Shown here in pieces: positions 5,700 to 13,585 of a DNA stretch of 26,203 nucleotides. A program made the position numbers and the translations under genes. Origin of the DNA: JBBITW01 sp037440525 (lineage in GTDB: Bacteria; Desulfobacterota; BSN033; UBA1163). The notes beneath the pieces are model-generated. The model was not told the DNA's origin. It saw only the letters and a list, made by a program, of their open reading frames with translations, and made no database searches. The stretch covers positions 1 to 26,203 of the forward strand of contig JBBITW010000030.1 of the NCBI GenBank assembly GCA_037440525.1. The letters are read 5' to 3'. Position 1 is the stretch's first letter. Every line of letters starts with the position of its first letter.

Positions 5700-7946
5700 T
5701 TGCGTATCAGTTTAAGGATAATTCTTTCTATTATTCTCGTTATAAGTATTCTCGTTTTTCTTTTTACCCTCATGCAAGTCAGGCGGGAGAAGGAGAGATT
5801 AACGCTCGAACTTAAACAACGGGCTTCCCTTCTGGGTGAGAGTCTGAGAGAGAGTGTTGAGCCATTATTAGAAAGTGGGAAACCGGAGAGGTTACAAAAG
5901 ATTGTAGAGAAGTTTGGAAACCGGGAAAGGCTTTTAGGGGTTGCGATCTATGATGTGAAGGATAGATTGATTGCAGTTACTCCGTTATTGTCCTCCCAAC
6001 TTATAACAATTCCAAAATTTGTCATAAACGTAATGAACTCAGATCTTGAAGAAGGAAAATTTCTACAATTAGGAGATAAAGAGATTTATCTTTATGCCCT
6101 TCCTCTTCATAGGAAAGAGGGGGTTGGAGGTGCATTGGTCATAATTCATGATCCTTCGTATATACATGAACGGGTTTCCAATATATGGAAAAATAATTTC
6201 ATCCGTTTTTTGGTAAATGCCCTCGTAATATCTTTGACAACACTTCTCTTGATTCGTTGGAGTATCAGGGGACCAATCGCCAAAATGGCTGAATGGATGA
6301 AACATCTTAGAACAGGGAAGAGAAAGCATTATTTTCATCTTCCTTCGGGAGGATTTTTCGAGCCTCTAACAAAGGAAATAAATCAGATGGCCCGAAGCAT
6401 AATGTTGGCCCGAGAGGCAGTAGAGGAAGAGGCTCGTTTGAGACATACTGCTCAATCCATCTGGACTCCCGCAAGACTCCAAGAACAGATTCGTTCACTA
6501 ATTCAAAAGAGGCCTCTCGTTGTAATATCGAATCGAGAACCTTATATACATGAGAAAAGGGGAAAAAAGATTGAATGTATAGTGCCCGCAAGTGGATTGG
6601 TGACAGCCTTAGAACCTGTCCTTAAGGCATGCGGAGGGACCTGGATTGCACATGGAAGTGGTGATGGAGATCGTGAGGTTGTTGATGGTCACGGAAAGAT
6701 AAGAGTTCCACCGGATGATCCTCAATATGTTTTAAAAAGGGTCTGGCTAAGTAAGGAAGAAGAGAAGGGTTATTATTATGGTTTTTCTAATGAGGGACTA
6801 TGGCCTCTCTGCCATATAGCGCATACACGTCCATCCTTCAGAGCAGAGGATTGGGCATATTATCAGGAGGTTAACAGAAGATTTGCTCTTGCAACAGTTG
6901 AAGAGCTTGAAGGGGCAGAGGAGCCTCTTGTTCTGGTGCAGGATTACCATTTTGCATTACTTCCTCGGTTGATCAAAGAGGAGCGACCTGATGCAAGGGT
7001 AGCTCTCTTCTGGCATATACCATGGCCAAACCCTGAATCTTTTGGAATCTGTCCCTGGCAGTATGAACTCTTACATGGAATGTTAGGGGCAGATCTCATA
7101 GGTTTTCACATTCAGTTTCACTGTAACAATTTTCTGGATACTGTTGACCGCGCATTAGAGTGCCGTATTGACTGGGAGCACTTTGCCGTTGAAAGAGGAG
7201 GCCAGACAACTTTCGTAAAGCCGTTCCCAATAAGTATTGCATTCACAGGTCAAAAAAATGCTTTTGATAAGGCTAATTTAACGAAGACTAATAAAGAGAA
7301 TATTCTTAAAGAATTAGGGGTTAGAGGAAGATTTTTAGGTGTTGGTGTTGACCGAATCGATTATACAAAAGGAATTATTGAACGTTTCAGGGCAATAGAG
7401 TGCTTTATGGAAAGGTATCCATCCTATCAAGGAGAATTCACTTTCGTGGAGCTTGGGGCACCAAGCAGGACGCATATTAAAGAGTATCATGATTTGATTT
7501 CCGCTGTGGAGGGTGAGGTAGAGAGAATCAACTGGCGATTTAAGATGAAGGAGTGGCAGCCAATAGTATTTCTTAAAAAACACCATAGTCACGAAGAGAT
7601 TAAACCATTCTATCAAACTGCTGATCTCTGTATGGTTACATCACTACATGACGGGATGAACCTTGTGGCGAAGGAGTTTGTCAGTGCCAGGGATGATGAA
7701 ACAGGAGTCCTTATTTTAAGTCAATTTACAGGGGCCTCGAGGGAATTAAGGGATGCAATAATTGTGAATCCTTATGATATTGAAGGGATGGCCGAAGCCA
7801 TTCGAATGGCTCTGGAAATGGACATAGAGGAACAGAGAGCTCGCATGAGAAACATGAGGGAGGTTTTAAAAAACCGTAATATATATTATTGGGCAGGTTC
7901 TCTTATTTCTGCACTCTCTCAGGTCAGAATGGAAAGACCTCAATAA
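5700..7946 (+). CDS. otsA: Membrane sensor-HAMP-trehalose-6-phosphate synthase fusion
   Basis: GT20 enzyme joining nucleotide-activated glucose to glucose-6-phosphate to give trehalose-6-phosphate, here tethered to the membrane. The 748-residue protein has TM1 at 5-25, an extracytoplasmic sensor-like domain (about 26-165), TM2 at 168-186, a HAMP-like module (about 187-240, Pro193 in GPIAKMAEWM), a helical linker, then GT20 from about 270. Catalytic residues are all visible: SNR 277-279, Asp415 in QDYH, His439 in FWHIPWP, Arg552 and Lys557 in DRIDYTKG, Asp651 in DGMNLVAKE. The glycine-rich loop is SGL (298-300) rather than GGL. Ordinary OtsA is about 450-500 residues, so the first 260 are an extra module. 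Start is TTG, chosen because GGGAGG (5686-5691) lies 8 nt upstream. Stop overlaps the mscS start (TAATG). A related GT20 activity such as glucosylglycerol-phosphate synthase is possible, but the nearby otsB favours trehalose. Confidence 0.9.
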   Translation: MRISLRIILSIILVISILVFLFTLMQVRREKERLTLELKQRASLLGESLRESVEPLLESGKPERLQKIVEKFGNRERLLGVAIYDVKDRLIAVTPLLSSQLITIPKFVINVMNSDLEEGKFLQLGDKEIYLYALPLHRKEGVGGALVIIHDPSYIHERVSNIWKNNFIRFLVNALVISLTTLLLIRWSIRGPIAKMAEWMKHLRTGKRKHYFHLPSGGFFEPLTKEINQMARSIMLAREAVEEEARLRHTAQSIWTPARLQEQIRSLIQKRPLVVISNREPYIHEKRGKKIECIVPASGLVTALEPVLKACGGTWIAHGSGDGDREVVDGHGKIRVPPDDPQYVLKRVWLSKEEEKGYYYGFSNEGLWPLCHIAHTRPSFRAEDWAYYQEVNRRFALATVEELEGAEEPLVLVQDYHFALLPRLIKEERPDARVALFWHIPWPNPESFGICPWQYELLHGMLGADLIGFHIQFHCNNFLDTVDRALECRIDWEHFAVERGGQTTFVKPFPISIAFTGQKNAFDKANLTKTNKENILKELGVRGRFLGVGVDRIDYTKGIIERFRAIECFMERYPSYQGEFTFVELGAPSRTHIKEYHDLISAVEGEVERINWRFKMKEWQPIVFLKKHHSHEEIKPFYQTADLCMVTSLHDGMNLVAKEFVSARDDETGVLILSQFTGASRELRDAIIVNPYDIEGMAEAIRMALEMDIEEQRARMRNMREVLKNRNIYYWAGSLISALSQVRMERPQ

Positions 7947-9328
7947 TGAATATGATAATTGATTGGCTAAGCATTCATTGGTTAAAAATTACTATTCCTG
8001 CACTTCTATTCTTTGCTACATACATTGTTGGTCTATGGCTATGGAAGATACTTAGCAATGCCATTGAAAAGTGGACATCAAGACTGAGACAGGAAGAAAA
8101 AATATTTGTGATCTCGACACTGCGTCGTTCCTTCCTTTTCTGGTTTTTAATTTTGGGTATTTTTATAGCATTCCAGGTATCATCGGCTAATCCAAGAATC
8201 AAAGGCATCATCTCCCAAACGATGGGAAGCCTATTTGTTTTCTCATTCGGGTGGCTTATTATCAATCTATGCTTGAAGCTAATTGAGAGAAATTTAATAA
8301 GGCTGGGAACACGTTTACAGACCATTAGATTAGCAAAGAATGTAACAAGTGCTATACTTGTTGTGATCTGCGCCTTGATAATACTTGAGATTTGGGATTT
8401 GCCCACAAGTCCTCTCCTTGTGCTCATGGCTGTGGCAGCGCTTGCAGGAGCACTGGCTCTGAGAAATGTTGCCCCTAACCTTTTTGCAGGATTACAGCTT
8501 AGCGCTTCTCAACAGATTAGAGTAGGTGATTACATAAAGCTCGAAACAGGAGAGGAGGGCTATGTTACCGAAATAAACTTATATAACACGCGGATTAAGG
8601 CTTTAGACGAAAGCATTATAATTGTTCCAAATAACAGACTCCTACAATTTATGGTGGTTAACTATGGACGTCCTATAAAAAAGGCCAAAGACCCCTTCCG
8701 TTTCTACAGTAGAACCTATATAAAAGAATTGACAGGTCTTAAGGCAAAGAATCTAATTGAGCTTGTTGATACCCTTAAGAAGGTTCCGGAGGCTGTGATT
8801 TACTATCATACTCACCATTTTTTTGAAGAGCATCACTATTTGATACCAGAGCCCTCAAATGATTTTGCTATCTGGGTAAAAGATGTATTAGGTGAGGAGG
8901 TGCTCGGTGAAAGGTTGGAAAGTATAAATCCTTTTGAGTTTTCAAATCTCAACGCCTTCAGAGAGAGGATAGTGGATACAATTGAAGAACATTTATCCAG
9001 GGAGTCTAACCTAAGGGAAGCAATATCAGGAAGGGAATTTAGCTTCATGAAATCTGTGAGTGTGGTTATTCCTACATCTTATGTTGTCCATGACCTTAGA
9101 GAATTTGTCGAGGCATTGAGAAAAATAAGCCTGGGTTCTCTTTACTTCCATGTCTTTGAATCGAGATTGAGGCTTGGCAGAGGGATGAACGATTTTACAA
9201 TCTGGTTGCAAGACAGTCTGGATGAGATTGAAATTGGAGAAGAAATAGCCCGGCTTGACCCTTATACCTATACACTGGAGGGATTAAGATCAGCCTTTAT
9301 ACAGCTTATAGAAAAACGAATCCAATAA
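7946..9328 (+). CDS. MscS-family mechanosensitive channel with tandem C-terminal DUF5752-like repeats
   Basis: Predicted inner-membrane channel that opens under membrane tension to release solutes on hypo-osmotic shock. The ATG at 7946 overlaps the otsA stop (TAATG), giving 460 residues. Hydrophobic segments lie near 13-34, 62-79, 90-110 and 133-150, then the Ala/Gly-rich pore helix (about 155-182, with AVAALAGALALRNVAPNLFAG) and the MscS beta domain (about 190-240, IRVGDYIKLETGEEGYVTEI and IIVPNNRLL). The C-terminus is unusual: two homologous blocks of roughly 100 residues, at about 252-350 and 367-459. Both share a (V/L)Y(Y/F)H motif, NDF(A/T)IW(V/L)xD, and an I/L-(N/D)-P-(F/Y) turn before a final helix. 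I believe these correspond to DUF5752, but that name is from memory. The first copy is rich in His (HTHHFFEEHH). Lies between two trehalose-synthesis genes. Confidence 0.88.
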   Translation: MNMIIDWLSIHWLKITIPALLFFATYIVGLWLWKILSNAIEKWTSRLRQEEKIFVISTLRRSFLFWFLILGIFIAFQVSSANPRIKGIISQTMGSLFVFSFGWLIINLCLKLIERNLIRLGTRLQTIRLAKNVTSAILVVICALIILEIWDLPTSPLLVLMAVAALAGALALRNVAPNLFAGLQLSASQQIRVGDYIKLETGEEGYVTEINLYNTRIKALDESIIIVPNNRLLQFMVVNYGRPIKKAKDPFRFYSRTYIKELTGLKAKNLIELVDTLKKVPEAVIYYHTHHFFEEHHYLIPEPSNDFAIWVKDVLGEEVLGERLESINPFEFSNLNAFRERIVDTIEEHLSRESNLREAISGREFSFMKSVSVVIPTSYVVHDLREFVEALRKISLGSLYFHVFESRLRLGRGMNDFTIWLQDSLDEIEIGEEIARLDPYTYTLEGLRSAFIQLIEKRIQ

Positions 9329-9330
9329 GA

Positions 9331-10545
9331 ATTAATGACTACGAACCTATCGTAGGACGAAGCACTGTTGAGGAGCTGAGACTTCTCGCTTCGCAACTTT
9401 CCGGAAAGGTTATTCAGAATATCAATTCAACCTTTAGTGGAGGGTGCGTAGCTGAGATTCTAAGTAGAATGTTACCACTTTTGGAACAACTTGGTGTAGA
9501 TGCTCGCTGGAATACTATTAAAGGCCCAACTGAATTTTTTCAGGTTACAAAGAAGATACATAATACATTACATGGGCGTAATGAGGATATATCTGATGAT
9601 GACTTCTCTCTTTTTCTTGAGATTTCCAAACAGAATATCAAAGAAATGGAACTATATGGTGATATCCTCTTTATTCATGATCCTCAGCCGGTCGCAATGG
9701 TTAGTAAGAAGAGAGAAATAGGGAGAAAGTGGATATGGCGTTGCCACATTGACATCTCTCACCCCAACAAAAAGGTCTGGAGCTTCATCGAGCCTTTTAT
9801 TGTTCAATATGACGCCGCAGTCTTTTCTGCCCCCTCTTTTTCACACCCACTTCCCATCCGACAGTATCTTATTGCACCATCTATAGACCCGCTGAGTGAC
9901 AAGAATAAAGAGCTACCAGAAGAGACAATTGATTCTGTGCTTTCAAAATACAAAATACCAAAAGACAAACCAATTATCACACAGATTTCCCGCTTTGATT
10001 ATCTGAAAGACCCACTTGGAGTGATTCAGGCATTTGAGATAGTAAGAAAGAGTATAGATTGCCGGCTTGTATTTGCAGGGGGGACAGCAACCGATGACCC
10101 GGAGTCAGAAAAGGTGCTTTCAGAAGTGAAGGATAAGGCAGGAGAAAATCCAAATATACATATTCTTCTTATACCACAAGGAAGTGACATTGAGATAAAT
10201 GCATTGCAGAGAGCCTCTACAATCATTGTCCAGAAGTCACACCGCGAAGGTTTTGGACTTACTGTCACAGAAGCTCTATGGAAGGCGAAGCCAGTAGTAG
10301 CCTCAGCAGTTGGGGGGATAACCCTTCAAATAAAGAACAAATTCACAGGTCTGTTATCTTATGGGATAGAGGGGACTGCCTATGCAATTAGGATGTTACT
10401 GACTAACCCAGAATATGCAAGATGGCTGGGGCAAAATGGCAGAGAGCATGTGAGGTATAATTTTCTCATCACCCGCCACCTGAGGGATTATCTATTATTA
10501 TTCCTTGCCCTCGATCATCCAATGAGTGACATTATCTATCTATGA
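9331..10545 (+). CDS. treT: TreT-type trehalose synthase (GT4 glycosyltransferase), no canonical start
   Basis: TreT makes trehalose reversibly from NDP-glucose and glucose. Clear family sequence runs continuously from about 9331 (INDYEPIVGRSTVEELR) to the stop: NINSTFSGGCVAEIL (30-44), LGVDARWNTIKG, FFQVTKKIHN, IHDPQP, RFDYLKDP (221-228, with the Arg and Lys of the donor site), FAGG, and the GT4 EGFGLTVTE Glu-x7-Glu motif (Glu306, Glu314). The usual 404-residue length is reached only by including 46 residues upstream of the first ATG (9469). Between the in-frame stop TGA at 9256 and 9469 there is no ATG, GTG or TTG; candidates are ATA 9325, ATT 9331 and CTG 9376. I set the start at ATT 9331 provisionally. 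Starting at 9469 would delete the conserved glycine loop. The loop reads GGC rather than the usual GGG. Its stop overlaps the end of convergent otsB by 6 nt. Confidence 0.85.
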   Translation: MNDYEPIVGRSTVEELRLLASQLSGKVIQNINSTFSGGCVAEILSRMLPLLEQLGVDARWNTIKGPTEFFQVTKKIHNTLHGRNEDISDDDFSLFLEISKQNIKEMELYGDILFIHDPQPVAMVSKKREIGRKWIWRCHIDISHPNKKVWSFIEPFIVQYDAAVFSAPSFSHPLPIRQYLIAPSIDPLSDKNKELPEETIDSVLSKYKIPKDKPIITQISRFDYLKDPLGVIQAFEIVRKSIDCRLVFAGGTATDDPESEKVLSEVKDKAGENPNIHILLIPQGSDIEINALQRASTIIVQKSHREGFGLTVTEALWKAKPVVASAVGGITLQIKNKFTGLLSYGIEGTAYAIRMLLTNPEYARWLGQNGREHVRYNFLITRHLRDYLLLFLALDHPMSDIIYL

Positions 10546-11349
10546 AAGAGTTTTTTTCTTCATTCTTATCTTTTTGCACCTGAGGAGGAAGTCCTGAACT
10601 TCGTCGGTGTTTCGAAGAAAAAATTTTGCTCCCGAAGAGGTTTTACCTGAGCCGACAAAAACTGAAATTCCATTCCGCTTTAGAACACGGAATGCATCTT
10701 CATCTGTTTTGTCATCTCCGAGGTAGATTGGTAAATATTTGGATTTTTGAAAATATTTCAAAATCTCTTTAACTGCCGTTCCTTTATGAAAGTAGATTTT
10801 AGGTCTTATTTCCAGAACCATTTTGCCTGATGTAATCTTCCAGTAATTTTTCCTGGGAGATACTTCCTCTTTCACTATCTTTCGAATCTTTGAAAAAAAA
10901 ATTTTTGGTGTATTTCGAAAATGAACCGAAATAATGAGACCTTTATCTTCAAAAATGATTCCTGGGATGTTTTTTAAAGCCTTCTTGAGGTTAATCTTAA
11001 TTTTTTTAAGTTCTAAAATCCTTTCTGACGGTAAGGTTTTATTATATACACCATCGGGCGTTTCCATTTCCAGCCCATGATTGCCTATGTAAAAAATGCC
11101 TTTTAGGCCGACCTTCTCTTTTATATCCTTCAATGATCTGCCACTAATAATAAAGATATATACACCTGAAAGATCCCTTAATAATTTCAAAACATTTTTT
11201 ACCTCAGGAGTGCATTGAGCGAGTTCCGGTCTTGATACAATTGGACTCAGAGTTCCATCATAATCCAATAGGAGAAGAAGGTTTAGGGTTTGTTTGATTT
11301 GAACTTGAATATCTTGCCAATCTTCGAAAAGATGTCTCATGGTTTTCAC
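10540..11349 (-). CDS. otsB: Trehalose-6-phosphate phosphatase
   Basis: HAD-superfamily phosphatase that dephosphorylates trehalose-6-phosphate, the product of OtsA. Of 269 residues the HAD motifs are DYDGTL at 29-34 (Asp29 nucleophile, Asp31 acid/base), SGR at 69-71, Lys189 in HKGTAV, and GDDKTDEDAF at 211-220; IGNHGLE (88-94) is the trehalose-phosphatase cap signature. The start is GTG 11349 or ATG 11340; neither has a clear Shine-Dalgarno. It lies 20 bp behind the diadenylate cyclase gene, so both share a transcript, and it runs toward treT with a 6-nt 3' overlap. The Lys-rich C-terminus (RCKKIRMKKK) is a minor oddity. Confidence 0.93.
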   Translation of the reverse strand: MKTMRHLFEDWQDIQVQIKQTLNLLLLLDYDGTLSPIVSRPELAQCTPEVKNVLKLLRDLSGVYIFIISGRSLKDIKEKVGLKGIFYIGNHGLEMETPDGVYNKTLPSERILELKKIKINLKKALKNIPGIIFEDKGLIISVHFRNTPKIFFSKIRKIVKEEVSPRKNYWKITSGKMVLEIRPKIYFHKGTAVKEILKYFQKSKYLPIYLGDDKTDEDAFRVLKRNGISVFVGSGKTSSGAKFFLRNTDEVQDFLLRCKKIRMKKKTLS

Positions 11350-11369
11350 TAACCACAGATTACAACTTG

Positions 11370-12245
11370 TTATTCTCCCTTTTCAATCTCCATAAAGATC
11401 TTTCCATGATGAAAGATTCGAACCCCCCCTGTTTCTTCTGAAATTACAATGGCAAGTGCATCTGTTAAGCTCGTAATACCTGCAGCAGCCCGATGGCGAC
11501 TACCAAGGCCTAAAGGGATTTCAATGTTTTCTCCGGATGCGTCCAAATGGCGACCAGCAGCTAAAATAACTCCGTCTTCTCGAAATATGAAAGCGCCGTC
11601 AATTGAGGAGAATTCCTTTACTGTTTCTTTAAGTCTTTTGTCCAGGATATTTCTTTCTTCTTCAGGATATCCTTGAAAAGGGTTAATTACCATGGGATGT
11701 GAAAATTTTAGTACATCTTCATGGCTTCCCAGGACAAAGATTGTTCCAACAGGTTTTCTTCCCTCCTTACCTTCTGTTGAAATTTCAAGGGCAAGTTTTA
11801 AAACAGATTCAAAGACCTCCGGTTTTACAATCTCCGATATGACAGGGAGATCGGCAGATGAAAGAATCTCAAACTCTTTACCAAAGTCGAGAATAAGAAG
11901 ATTATCAAGGGCTTTTGAATTTGGCATTCCAGATAAACAAACCCATTTTTCACCCTTTTTGACCATTCCTTCTGAGAGAGCCTGAAGGATGGCCATTTTG
12001 ATTTGATTTATTCGCCCAAGAGAAATATTTGGAATTTGAAGAACATTTTTAAAAATTGTTTTTGCCTCCTGAAAAGAAGGTTCATCCTTTATTGCAAGAA
12101 GGAGATCGACTTGTTTCTCATGGCCAATTTTTGCTAAATCCTCATAATCTTCTATCATGTCAGCATAAAGAAGGACTCCTCTTGCCTTTATCTTTTTTGT
12201 GACATTACAAGCTGTTTCTATCATGATCCTGTTCTGTTGTTTCAC
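11370..12245 (-). CDS. dacZ: Diadenylate cyclase (c-di-AMP synthase), DacZ/CdaZ-like
   Basis: Condenses two ATP into cyclic di-AMP, a second messenger that in Firmicutes, actinobacteria and archaea controls K+ and osmolyte balance. The C-terminal DAC domain is complete: DGA at 216-218 (IDGAFIFREDG), the nucleotide-binding GLGSRHRAAAGIT at 246-258, and SEETGGV near 269-275. The N-terminal ~140 residues are not DisA-, CdaA- or CdaS-like: no helix-hairpin-helix domain and no TM segments. They begin IMIETACNVTKKIKARGVLLYA, resembling the pyruvate-kinase C-terminal fold that precedes DAC in archaeal DacZ. Predicted soluble. Start is GTG with GGGGAG 6 nt upstream and a near-ideal promoter 30 nt further up. 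It is first gene of an operon with otsB. The DAC assignment is strong; the DacZ subclass is moderately sure. Confidence 0.88.
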   Translation of the reverse strand: MKQQNRIMIETACNVTKKIKARGVLLYADMIEDYEDLAKIGHEKQVDLLLAIKDEPSFQEAKTIFKNVLQIPNISLGRINQIKMAILQALSEGMVKKGEKWVCLSGMPNSKALDNLLILDFGKEFEILSSADLPVISEIVKPEVFESVLKLALEISTEGKEGRKPVGTIFVLGSHEDVLKFSHPMVINPFQGYPEEERNILDKRLKETVKEFSSIDGAFIFREDGVILAAGRHLDASGENIEIPLGLGSRHRAAAGITSLTDALAIVISEETGGVRIFHHGKIFMEIEKGE

Positions 12246-12281
12246 TTTTTTCTCCCCGAGACTTTATTTTCTGCAATTTTT

Positions 12282-12310
12282 ATTATACAAATATTATTAA
12301 AGAATTCCAA
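12282..12310 (-). promoter_or_regulatory. Predicted sigma-70 promoter of dacZ-otsB
   Basis: On the minus strand: TTGGAA (12310-12305), a 17-bp spacer and a perfect TATAAT (12287-12282). Transcription would begin near 12275, about 30 nt before the GTG of dacZ. The best-matching promoter in the window. Confidence 0.65.
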
Positions 12311-12483
12311 TATAAATTTTTCGTAATCCCCCTAACGGAAGGGGAAATTTAATGATCTAAAAGGGATGTCCGAGAAAATCTTATAGCGGTAACCTTAGAA
12401 TGCCCCTTAAAATAAGGAAAGACTTAGTCCCATTTAATTGACGGATTACATATATTCAATATTCCATCTTATAAAGGTGTGAA

Positions 12484-13578
12484 ATGGGATTTCGATGCGG
12501 TATTGTAGGGCTTCCCAATGTAGGGAAATCTACTATATTTAATGCACTGACAGCGGCCGGGGCTGAGGTGGCAAGCTATCGATTCTGCACCATTAAGCCG
12601 AATATAGGAATGGTTCCTGTTCCTGATAAAAGGCTTGAAGAAATTGCAAGGATTATTAGACCAAAAAAGGTGATCCATACAACACTTGAATTCTTCGACA
12701 TTGCTGGATTGGTTAAAGGTGCAAGCAAAGGGGAAGGATTGGGAAATCAGTTTTTAGACCACATCCGAAATGTCGATGCAATAGCCCATACTGTAAGGTG
12801 TTTTGATAATAAGAATGTTAGCCACGAATTTGGTAATCTTGATCCTGTAAGGGATATTGAAGTGGTCAATACAGAATTAATCTTAGCTGATCTTCAGACC
12901 TTAGAAAAGAGAATGTCAAAGTTGGAGAGACTGACCCGCATTGGTGCAAAAGAGGCATCTTTGGAGATGGAGGTTTATCGAGAAGTCAGGGATGTTCTTA
13001 ACAATGGCAATATGGCCAGGAGTATGAGACTTACAGGTGAGGGCAGAGAGATTCTCTCAAATCTTCATCTCCTTACTCTGAAGCCAGTTTTTTATGTAGC
13101 AAATGTAGATCAAAAAGAACTAAAAGAGGATGGCTCATGTCTTAAGGCACTTCTGGAATTCTCCGAGAGAGAAGGAAATAGAGTTGTCGTTATCTGTGGG
13201 GATCTTGAAACAGAGCTTTTGGAGTTAAAAGAAGAGGAGAGGGAAGAGTTTAGAAGGGAGCTGGGTTTGGTGGATTCAGGCCTTGATCGTTTAATCAGGG
13301 TAGGATACGATATATTAGAACTTATAACCTTTTATACAACCGTCAGTTCTGAATTGAAGGCATGGACTGTAGAAAAAGGAACCTTAGCTCCAAAGGCTGC
13401 TGGTAAAATCCATACTGATATGGAAAGAGGATTCATTCGAGCAGAGGTAGTCTCGTTTGATGATTTTATATCATGTGGTTCCGAACATGCAGCCAGAGAG
13501 AAAGGGCTTCTTCGAATCGAGGGGAAAGATTATATGATACAGGATGGCGATATTGTTCATTTCCGTTTTCATGTATAA
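12484..13578 (+). CDS. ychF: Redox-regulated ATPase / Obg-family protein YchF
   Basis: Universally conserved Obg-related P-loop protein (Ola1 in eukaryotes) that hydrolyses ATP better than GTP and associates with ribosomes. The 364-residue product has P-loop GLPNVGKST (8-16), the Obg G3 region DIAGLVKGASKGEGLGNQFL, NVDQ in place of the canonical NKxD (the change linked to ATP preference), a helical insertion, and a C-terminal TGS domain ending AREKGLLRIEGKDYMIQDGDIVHFRF. Full length, ATG start, though no strong Shine-Dalgarno is visible. Divergent from dacZ across 238 bp. It is usually directly behind pth, so its distance from pth here points to an insertion or rearrangement. Confidence 0.96.
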   Translation: MGFRCGIVGLPNVGKSTIFNALTAAGAEVASYRFCTIKPNIGMVPVPDKRLEEIARIIRPKKVIHTTLEFFDIAGLVKGASKGEGLGNQFLDHIRNVDAIAHTVRCFDNKNVSHEFGNLDPVRDIEVVNTELILADLQTLEKRMSKLERLTRIGAKEASLEMEVYREVRDVLNNGNMARSMRLTGEGREILSNLHLLTLKPVFYVANVDQKELKEDGSCLKALLEFSEREGNRVVVICGDLETELLELKEEEREEFRRELGLVDSGLDRLIRVGYDILELITFYTTVSSELKAWTVEKGTLAPKAAGKIHTDMERGFIRAEVVSFDDFISCGSEHAAREKGLLRIEGKDYMIQDGDIVHFRFHV

Positions 13579-13585
13579 TTGTTAA

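Noticed and set aside
7889..7945. In-frame upstream start for the MscS gene inside otsA
   Set aside because: The extra 19 residues are hydrophilic and unlike the family; ATG 7946 overlapping the otsA stop is the natural start.
9335..9355. ATG at 9335 as the start of treT
   Set aside because: It is in a different frame and reaches a TAG after six codons.
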